Shown here one piece after another: positions 56,155 to 64,000 of a DNA stretch of 64,000 nucleotides. Within the stretch, counting starts at the first letter, position 1. Every line of letters begins with the position of its first letter. The DNA is taken from NCBI GenBank assembly GCA_011800155.1, contig CM022377.1, forward strand, positions 1,798,001 to 1,862,000. Reading direction: 5' to 3'. This DNA comes from Flammulina velutipes. Lineage: Eukaryota > Basidiomycota > Agaricomycetes > Agaricales > Physalacriaceae. Under the pieces are notes generated by a model. It had not been told where the DNA came from. It did not search any database and saw nothing but the letters and a program-made list of their open reading frames with translations. The translations under genes were made by a program, and so were the position numbers.

Positions 56155-57905
56155 ATGACTCGGATAATGCTCAAAGAGGGTCTGGATGTCCGAGATGCGC
56201 GTCTGGAAACCTTGAGACGCCTTTTCTCAGAGATGCAGCGCTATACGGTAGAGACTTGTGGCACCGATGACTTGCTGGAGTTCGTTGGCAGTACGGCGTA
56301 CTTTGCCACTATAGAGGATTTTGAATCAAAGGTGAATAACCACATCGACACGCATCGGATGATCCTGATCTGCCCCGTAGCTTCTATATTCTAGCTACCA
56401 GCTGGAGCCTAAATGTATGTCAACGTTCGTTCGATGTTATGCATGCCATTCAGGTTCTTCATTCCAGCGTTGGATACTCGTAGCACTAGCGAAGACGAAG
56501 AGAAAAAAGTGTACTATTCTAAAGAACACGAGAAGCGTGCGTGATAACCATCCATCCTGACAGCTCCATTCATTCGTTCAATATAGTATTTTCAACATTT
56601 GAGAGAGGCGAAAACACTGCATCTGACTCTGGGTCTGATGACATACCGGTCGAGGTAAATGATCCATCTTGACGATGAGTTCGTAATTGATGCCTCCACA
56701 GAAACCATATCGCAGTGCCCGAAATCCCGAACAAAAACTATCTGTGCCGTCAGCAGGGATAACTGTGCAACAGAAAACCGGAGGCGCGCCCGATGATAGC
56801 GATGGGGTCTCTGAGTTCACTGGATGGGACAGCGACGACAGCGGGTGGATTCCGAGTCACAGCGAACCACCGATTTCGACTGACGCAGTCGAGGATACCT
56901 GGACGGAGAGGACTCCGGAATCATCTCCACCAGTGGCCGGATTTCTCTATCTACTTCCAACCTATACTTCTCCATTCCTCGATATACCTGCCGAGCTATC
57001 CGTTGGGATCATTTTGGATACCCCATTCCGTCGCCTAGGATTTGCGACAGATGCTCTGGAGAATGCCCTCAATATTGCATTCCAAAAGCTCAAATGCCAC
57101 AGGGTTCAAGCTCAGGTTGTCGACAGTTATACCAAAAACATCGCTCTGAAGCTGTTTACGAAAATGTGAGCTTTCCGTGGATGATTTCAACAATTGTATA
57201 CTTACTGTATCCAGGCGATTTGGGCACGAAGGAACCCGACGACGGAGTTTCTATAGCCCTTATGCGCAAGAGTGGAAAGACACAACATGTCTGGGCATGC
57301 TCGCCGCCGATTGGGCTTCGGTTACGCCAGTTCCATCCAGTGCATGGGACGAGATGTTTCTTCGTCACGACCGAGAGCGAAACTCTCTTCTTCGGTGGGA
57401 AGATAGGATCGTCGATGAGCAACGGCAGCTGCTACGTTCATCCAGTACCGAAACCATTCGGAAAACGGACTCCACGAAAGAGATAAAGTCGGAGAGGACG
57501 CTACCGACATGGGTGGACAAACAACATTCAAGAAAGGACGAAGCTCAAAGTACGATATCGTCCAATGGCAGCAGTACTCTCGTAGCATCTTCTTATGGTG
57601 TTGAACGCCCCCTTAGCCCGGAGTTCTTCATTTCGGATGATCCAGAGTATCGAACGGAAGATGAAGATGAGGATTGTGTGGACGTCGACAGTGACAACGA
57701 GCTGGAAGTGGCCTGCCGGATGCTTCCGCCCTTGCCAGAAGTTTCACGGCCAATTGAACGTTCCGATTCGAGTAGAGGGGATGATGGCTACGCAAGCTCT
57801 TCGGATGGCTCGCAATGGGATATGATTGAGCGGGCTAGTACGTCTTCCTTTGATAACTTGTCTGATGAAGAAGAAGATAGGGCGAAACGTGTACATATAT
57901 TGTAA
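56155..57905 (+). CDS. GNAT-family N-acetyltransferase 2 (RimJ/RimL type) with long acidic tail
   Basis: Tandem paralogue of the preceding gene. First exon MTRIMLKEGLDVRDARLETL ... YFATIEDFESK. Exon structure between 56331 and 56699 is uncertain; frames there include a Ser/Asp-rich stretch (TFERGENTASDSGSDDIPVE) spliced to KPYRSARNPEQKLSVPSAGI, an insert absent from copy 1. GNAT core: VAGFLYLLPTYTSPFLDIPA, ELSVGIILDTPFRRLGFATD, IAFQKLKCHRVQAQVVDSYT, FTKM|RFGHEGTRRRSF and EWKDTTCLGMLAADWASV. The C-terminal ~180 residues are polar and acidic (TEDEDEDCVDVDSDNELEVA). Such tails are not part of the catalytic fold. Substrate unknown. Confidence 0.75.
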
Positions 57906-58047
57906 ATCCTAGCTATGAACGTACAGTACTCCGGATGAAGAATCCAGCTTTCTCTTGATGCATGACAATTTAATTTTGAAGTGAACCGGAACTCGGTTAC
58001 TGATAGAGACCGATTCCCTTCTATACCACCATCATGACCATGGTCAA

Positions 58048-60614
58048 ATGCCCAACCAGTCCTTCTTGGCTTTCACCAGCATGCAAACCGTTCCAGACAT
58101 GGAGAATGCGCGCAAGAAAACGTCTATCGACGTATCGGCAACGAGAAATCTGCTGTGGGGTGCGTGAAGCGTCTATTGATTCATCGTACTGAGGACCTAA
58201 TACGCTCGTTAGGAGGACAAGATAACTGGGAGAGACACGAAGAGATAGCAAAAATACTCGAGAACGATCCCGTCTTTGACAAGACTACCAGGTATTGTTG
58301 GCACTCTCATCCCTAGCGCAAGATTGACAACGAACCAGGCATTTCTTAAATCGAACAGAGGCTTTTAAACGCGGCCTGCGCCTAACCCGCCGCGTCTTTG
58401 AGCTCGAAGAGGAATACCAATGGACACGAGACGAACTCAACCTGGCCTTCAACATGATTGACGAATCTCTGCCAATCCAACTGCATTTATCGGCCTTCGA
58501 ACCCGTTTTGAACTCCCAAGGATCACCCGTGCTACTGGACAAAGTTTCTCACCTCGTTGCACGTCGTGCCATCCTAGGCTGTTATCTCCAAACTGAACTT
58601 GGGCACGGGTCAAATGTTGCAGGTTTAGAGACGACGGCGACATTTATTCCAGAAACACAGGAATTCGACATCCATTCACCAACGTTGACGAGTAACAAAT
58701 GGTGGATTGGTGCTCTTGGGAGGGTCTCAACGCATGGGGTTGTTCAGGCCAAACTCATCCTGCCTGGAGGAAGAGATGTTGGTCCTCATCTTTTCTTTGT
58801 TCAGCTAAGAGATTTGGGTATGTGGTATGCGGTCGTCATAGGCATATAAACTGACAAATATACCTAGAAACCCACAAACTCTTACCTGGAATCGAAGCTG
58901 GCGATATTGGTTCGCTCCTTGTCGATCTGTAGTATACTATCAGACTCATGAACCACTCTACAGGCCCCAAAGTCATGTCCGGATATGCCCCAGTCGATAA
59001 TGGATATGCTCGCTTTCACCACGTCCGTGTCCCCAAAGAAAATATGCTCTCCAAGTTTGCGGATGTCACACCTGAAGGCCGATATGTCAAGCCGCCACAT
59101 GCAAAGATGAGCTACGGTGGGGTAGGTTGTACTCTGTTAAGCACTGCACCTATGCTGACTGCATCATAGATGCTATACATACGCTCGAGGTGGCTTTTGC
59201 GCTCGCCATCCGTCGCGTTGCTACTAACGATACCAATTTAGTATGGTGACTCATGCTGCGTTGGCCACTGCAAAAGGTTCGGCGCACTCGTAGACCTGCT
59301 TTAGATCCTTCACTTATCAGCTAAGCCAGCGATAACCATTGCAATCCGCTACACCATAGTCCGCAGGCAAGGCGACAAAGGATCCGACAATTTAGAACGT
59401 CAGGTGCTCACGTATCCGTCGACGTACTATCGTCTGCTGCCAATTCTATCGAGGGCTTATGTTTTTCTCCTCCTTGGACAGACGCTGGTGAGTGTACCTA
59501 CCTACCTGTGTCAACTTTCAATTAACTCGTCTTTTCTAGCAAATCTCTTTTGCGGAGCATTCCAAGCGAATATCCACTGGGGATACCTCTCTCCTTGCCG
59601 ATATGCATGCCATCCTCAGTGGCCTCAAGTCGTATGCGACTTCTGTCAGCATAGCCGATATCGAGATGTCGCGCCGGTCCATGGGTGGTCATGGGTTCAG
59701 CGCGTTCTCTGGAGTTGGAAAGTTGTACGCGGATATCCTCCCCAGTCTGACGTGAGTTTTCACTTTCACACCTGTCTAAATTCTAACGTGGGCTTCAGTT
59801 ATGAAGGGGAAAACTACGTACTGGACAAGCAGGTAGTCCGTGCGGCGGTGAAGGCCCAACAGTCCACTCAGCAACTATCATCGCCGTCATCTTTCGCTGC
59901 CTTCCTTCGTCTACAAGAGGCGCCAGTGGTAACTCCGTCTACGTGGGAAACACCGAGCGCTCTTGCCCTTCTGCTGGAATGGCGCGCTGCTGTCCTTGTT
60001 CGCCAAATCAAGCCTGAAGACGACGCGGGGTTTGAGAGAAGGGTATCGAAAGGTGTTACCGAAGCATTCATCGCTACCCAGATCGAAGCCATGGTCAGCA
60101 TGTCAGAATCCATCAAGGGAGCTGCAGTATTGAGAGCATTATACACACTCGTAAGCCGTCATATGGATGTTCTGCTGCGTTGCTGATGATTCTGAAGTTC
60201 ATGTTGTCGACAATCGAATCGTCCATGTCCGATTTCCTGGAGTTTGCGATACTGACGCCTGCGCATGCACTCGAGGTTCGCAGGAGCTTGAGAAACGCCT
60301 GCATTGAGATATTGCCGGAAGCTGTTGGCCTGACTGATGCATTTGGGTACTCGGATTGGGAACTTGACAGGTGCGTATCGAGTTGGTTGATGTTCTCCCA
60401 ACTCAAGTGAACTTATAGTGCACTTGGGGTGTATGACGGCCGGGTGTATGAATCGCTATGGCAGAAAGCTCAGTTGGAGCCGTTGAATCAGAGGGAACAT
60501 GATGATGTTTACAAAGTGAGTGCCTCGGGGCTTCTTATGTAGTCGCGAGTTTGCTGATTCTTTTGCTAGGATTACATTAGACCTATCCTTATTGGTGGTC
60601 GCGCGCGTTTATGA
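58048..60614 (+). CDS. Acyl-CoA oxidase, peroxisomal
   Basis: First step of peroxisomal beta-oxidation: FAD enzyme making trans-2-enoyl-CoA and H2O2. ATG 58048 reads MPNQSFLAFTSMQTVPDMEN and ARKKTSIDVSATRNLLWG, as expected for the N-terminal domain. Then RTEAFKRGLRLTRRVFELEE, LQTELGHGSNVAGLETTATF (flavin/substrate region), NKWWIGALGR, GPHLFFVQLRDL, DNGYARFHHVRVPKENMLSK, LYIRS|SMVTHAALATAKAITIAI, RYTIVRRQG, TYPSTYYRLLPILSRAYVFL, SMGGHGFSAFSGVGKLYADI and TYEGENYVLDKQVVRAA. It ends IGGRARL; ARL is an accepted PTS1 peroxisomal targeting variant. About nine introns. Convergent with the zinc-cluster regulator gene, 115 nt apart. Confidence 0.93.
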
Positions 60615-60729
60615 AATAGTTACTGTTGACATTGGACGGGAATTGTAAAAATAATGTATAAATTATAAAGATATGCTTTCTCTGACCCTGGTGTCGTCTT
60701 GTACGGAGGGTGGCGATGAGCTCTTCCGT

Positions 60730-63535
60730 CTATGCGTGTTGTCCAGTAGACATGCTGTTGATATAAGTCCCCCACTCGTTCGGGCTGCAGATTCATTCAG
60801 CACCCGGTAAAGGACGATACATGAGCAAAGACTTACTTGTACCCGGAGGGTGCGCTAGCCCACATATCGATTGTTTTCATGAATTCTGTGTCCAAACCTA
60901 GTTTGTCGAGTGGTCCAATGTAATTCTCCCAATGGTCGGTACTAGGATTGGGAATCGAGTCTGGCGGTGGGTTCTCTCTAGGCCGTTTACGAGTAGGTCC
61001 TGAAGGGTTCGAAATCTGTTGTAAGCCAGAGGCTACTTCGTTTAGTGTGCTCCTACAACACAGCTGAGTCGTAGTAAATGTAGAAGACAAGTCCTTTCTC
61101 ACCAGAATCGACCACATGGGTTCCATCTGACAGTTTGTGTGAGAATGGATGACTCTGTACAAAAGATCAAATGGCTCACCTCTCAGATCCCTGCTTGAGG
61201 GTGTCGAGACATATTTGTATCTCCCTTTCGTACCCTCGACCGTTTCCACTCCACATGCTCATAGCCAAAGTTACGCCTGCCGCAAAGGGTAAGATCTGAA
61301 CAATAGCGTTGATCAGTGCATTGATAGAAGTCAAACTACGGCTTACCATCACGACCGGAATGTAGAAGAAGGGTATGGGACACTTCTCGATGACGCGAGT
61401 GCATAATCGGGCTGCAGATGTACAAGCCGTGAGCGAGGCGGCGGAAGTATGAACGAAGGGCCGGTGGATTTTGATGGTGGTGACATAGAAGAGACTGTGT
61501 AATGAGACCGATTGCCTCATGAATATAGAGTCCTCTCGATGCGGGCTCCATCTCACTGTAGAAATTGAGTGTGCGGATGAGCTGTTGTAGAAGAAGACAT
61601 ACGATGGCTTGGCATTTCATCCATTATCGACTTCATCGTCATATCCAAATGGGAAACAATGGATTCTTCCCATCCCTTGCCACTGAACTCATGCGGCAGC
61701 TTCGACTTTTTGATACAGTAGAGGGTCCTGGAGACGAAGGATAAGACTTCACAAAGCTTGATATGCCGTGTAAAGAAAGCAAGTCGTGAAGGTACATCCT
61801 GAGGCTGTCGGAAAGTTACCCCTCCATCAGCAGAAATGTCCCAGTATTCATCGTCGCATTCGACCGGAAGTTCAAGGTCGAAGCTATATGATAATGAGTA
61901 CAGTAGTAGGACGTGGGGAAGCATATCACGCTTACTCTTCATCGCGAACAAGTGAAGGTCTCCCCAGGAAAATGGATATCATGCGATCCAAACAAAGCAT
62001 ACACCTAGGGTATACATGTCAGGCCTAGGACTTTTGAAAGAGAAAGAGTTGATTACCAGAACGCTCTCTTTTTGAGCTCATCGTCAGCCGTGGGCTTATA
62101 GCCTTCGGGTTTTCTTCGATGGACTCCGATTTCTATTGCATAGCGTAAACCGATCCCAAGCAAAGACCATGATGTTTGAGGCACGGAAGTCCCTTGGGCA
62201 TATACTACAGAGAGCTACAAGAGGTCAATGTCAATTTATCGTCGAGATTTGAGCAAGAAGGTACTTACTGCATAAGCTTGCAGCTCATAGAGAGATGCGA
62301 TATCCCACACGGCGTTTTTCTGCAATGTGACTTGTTCGAAGTATTTCCATCCGGAAGAGAGCTTCGAACCATACACATCTGCAAGGACACGCGGGTCGTC
62401 CGTATAACGCGACGCAATGGCCAAAACGATGAGTAGAGTGGCACCGAATTGTTGATTGCGTAGGTGCTCCGCAGTGCCCACCAGATACAAGAATGTCGGC
62501 TTGTGCAGGATCGGAATGAACGGCCCAATGTACTCGAAATACAGAGCAATCAAGGTCATCATTAAATCATGTGGCGGAAATATGTATAGTTGAGTCTGAT
62601 GGTCGGCCGTCTCTTGTTCCCACTGAATAGGGAGTCAGACATGAGCGCTCCAGAAGGATGAATGGACAACGGACCGGTTGGAGATACCAAAATTGAGGCG
62701 GACCTCGCTCCGGGGCCGGCTCATCCCCGAGGATGGCAGTTTTCATCCTAAGAACATTGTTCGCCATTGCAAACATGCTGGAGGAACCAAAGAATCGGGG
62801 AGAGTTGTACATGGACAAACGCTCCATCTGCTGAACGAGATCAACGTGTTCTAAGTCGTCTGTCTCGTCATCGTTGGTTGAGGAGGTCTGTCCTGGAGAA
62901 GAGCCGTCTGAAGAGGAAGAGTGAATCATTCCCGTCGGAGAGGCTGAAGCCGTCGCAGACGGTGGAAGGGCGGAAGGACCACTGGGAGGATTTTGGTTAC
63001 ATGCTTGAGCCTAAGATGATATTCAGTCTTACTCACGGAGAGAATAGATAAGCAAGGACAAACCGCCTCGAGCAGCTTTTCTAGCTCTATAACTCGCTCC
63101 TCTAAACCCTCGACATACCTATTGGACATTTCAGCATCTGAGACTAAGAGCCAATCGCGAATCATTACGCAGATTTAGGTCCACGTTTCTGTGAGGGCGG
63201 GTTTAGGTAAAGCTGTTCTGAGTGACGGGGACACATACTTTAGGGGGAGCTGCGTGGGTGCATTCTGCATCGAACGCAATGCAGTTGGTACAGCGTTGGT
63301 TTGGTCGTGTCGCACTGTCGCCTGGAGTTCATCGGTTACGTTGACGAAAAAGCGCTGAGGGTCATGCGTACATTTGACTGCAGATATGTTGGGTTCAACG
63401 TGGCCACAGCGGGTGTTGGGGTAAGGACGTACTTTTTCTCTTCCGACATTGGTCACAAGCTCCTGATAAACGGCGTCTCTTGAGAGGGATATCCTGCTCG
63501 TATATTTCTGCGTCCGTCATCAGTGTAGGCTTCAT
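60730..63535 (-). CDS. Zn(II)2Cys6 fungal transcription factor
   Basis: Start ATG 63535: MKPTLMTDAEIYEQDIPLKR. The zinc cluster is built over three exons: ACDQCRKRK | IK | CDSATRPNQRCTNCIAFDAEC, giving C-x2-C-x6-C-x8-C-x2-C-x6-C. A linker and coiled coil follow (YVEGLEERVIELEKLLEAV); the splice between THAAPPK and this coil is not resolved. Then a Ser/Asp-rich stretch, MYNSPRFFGSSSMFAMANNV, and the fungal-specific TF domain: YFEYIGPFIPILHKPTFLYL, GATLLIVLAIASRYTDDPRV, LSSGWKYFEQV, LQAYAVSTFLL. The end is completed by a last exon, APSGY|NPNEWGTYINSMSTGQHA, with stop at 60730-60732; stopping at 60833 would read into an intron. Nuclear DNA-binding regulator; targets unknown. Confidence 0.88.
63372..63377 (-). 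other. 6-nt microexon in the zinc-cluster gene
   Basis: Sequence TCAAAT on the minus strand, preceded by ...ATATCTGCAG and followed by GTACGC. It joins AGAAAAA (donor GTACGT) to GCGACAGT (acceptor CTCCAG) and restores Ile-Lys plus the first base of the third zinc-ligand Cys codon. Skipping it keeps frame but loses that Cys. Confidence 0.7.
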
Positions 63536-64000
63536 GGTAGTAAGGAGGAACACAACGTTTATAATGAATAGACCAGTGTAAGACGGGTCGAACTGACCGT
63601 TCGGGGATGGGAATGGATAGGGGTAATGATCGATGATGCAGATCTGAGATGATGGAAATGATGATCGGCGGCAATGCGTGGCGCACTACGGACAACGCGG
63701 GAGGCAAATTGAGGAGACGTACAAGAAAGTGTATGATAGAGTAGGCTATAGAGCCAACACACTCACAGTAGTCTGTAGAAGCTCTGTGAATGCACCGATT
63801 CCGGGTGTATTTTGCAACTTCTGCATGTCATGATCATCACCCGAGGAAAGTTCCTGCTCACATTGATTGTGTTTACTGCTGACAAGTAGATAAGCACAGC
63901 AACGATCTATCACCCTAACATCTTATGTGTAGTTAGGGTTTAGGTATTGAGTTCAGTCGGCTCTCCGATCTGTTTGGCAGCCCGATCCAACTGACTTTCA
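63536..64000. other. Upstream region of the zinc-cluster gene
   Basis: 465 nt to the window edge, with no supported coding feature; presumably promoter sequence of the regulator. Confidence 0.4.

Overview
The window is nuclear DNA of a filamentous basidiomycete, almost certainly an Agaricomycete (mushroom or wood/litter fungus). The signs are genes broken by many introns of about 50 nt, an F-box/leucine-rich type protein, BTB/POZ proteins, DUF6699-like proteins, a KRE6/SKN1 beta-glucan gene, Zn2Cys6 regulation, and above all two CaaX lipopeptide pheromone precursor genes. I cannot name the genus.

Layout. 1-6.4 kb, all minus strand: BTB/POZ gene (cut by the left edge), F-box protein, TPR protein, KRE6/SKN1 glycoside-hydrolase-16 protein. 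6.9-10.2 kb: 26S proteasome subunit Rpn1. 10.5-11.2 kb: pheromone precursor gene 1 with promoter, 3'-UTR intron and a conserved downstream element. 12.2-13.7 kb: D-amino-acid oxidase. 14.0-15.3 kb (minus): mitochondrial ornithine-type carrier, head to head with the Listerin E3 ligase LTN1 (15.4-21.2 kb). 21.5-23.3 kb: B-type cyclin. 24.5-25.1 kb: pheromone precursor gene 2, a duplicate of the first unit. 26.4-31.2 kb: aldo-keto reductase, quinone reductase and, convergent, a 3-beta-HSD-like sterol dehydrogenase. 31.7-32.9 kb: a stand-alone SRA-YDG protein. 33.4-34.4 kb: second BTB/POZ gene. 34.7-36.3 kb: MYND-finger protein. 36.6-38.1 kb: zinc alcohol/polyol dehydrogenase. 38.7-40.9 kb: PIF1-type helicase. 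41.9-53.5 kb: two DUF6699-like genes in inverted orientation with matching promoters, enclosing a secreted agmatinase-family gene, a 2.8-kb gene-poor stretch and HMG-CoA reductase. 54.7-57.9 kb: two tandem GNAT acetyltransferases, the first probably frameshifted. 58.0-60.6 kb: peroxisomal acyl-CoA oxidase, convergent with a Zn2Cys6 transcription factor (60.7-63.5 kb) whose zinc cluster requires a 6-nt microexon.

Most genes are ordinary housekeeping or metabolic genes with no shared pathway. The unusual content is four paralogous pairs inside 58 kb (pheromone, BTB, DUF6699, GNAT). The pheromone pair is the most interesting: two nearly identical 41-residue precursors about 14 kb apart, same strand, with identical C-termini and conserved upstream and downstream architecture, yet no STE3-type receptor or homeodomain mating gene in view. 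They may belong to a B mating-type region whose receptor lies outside, or be pheromone-like genes unlinked to mating type. Exon borders were inferred by eye from GT-AG signals, reading frame and family conservation.
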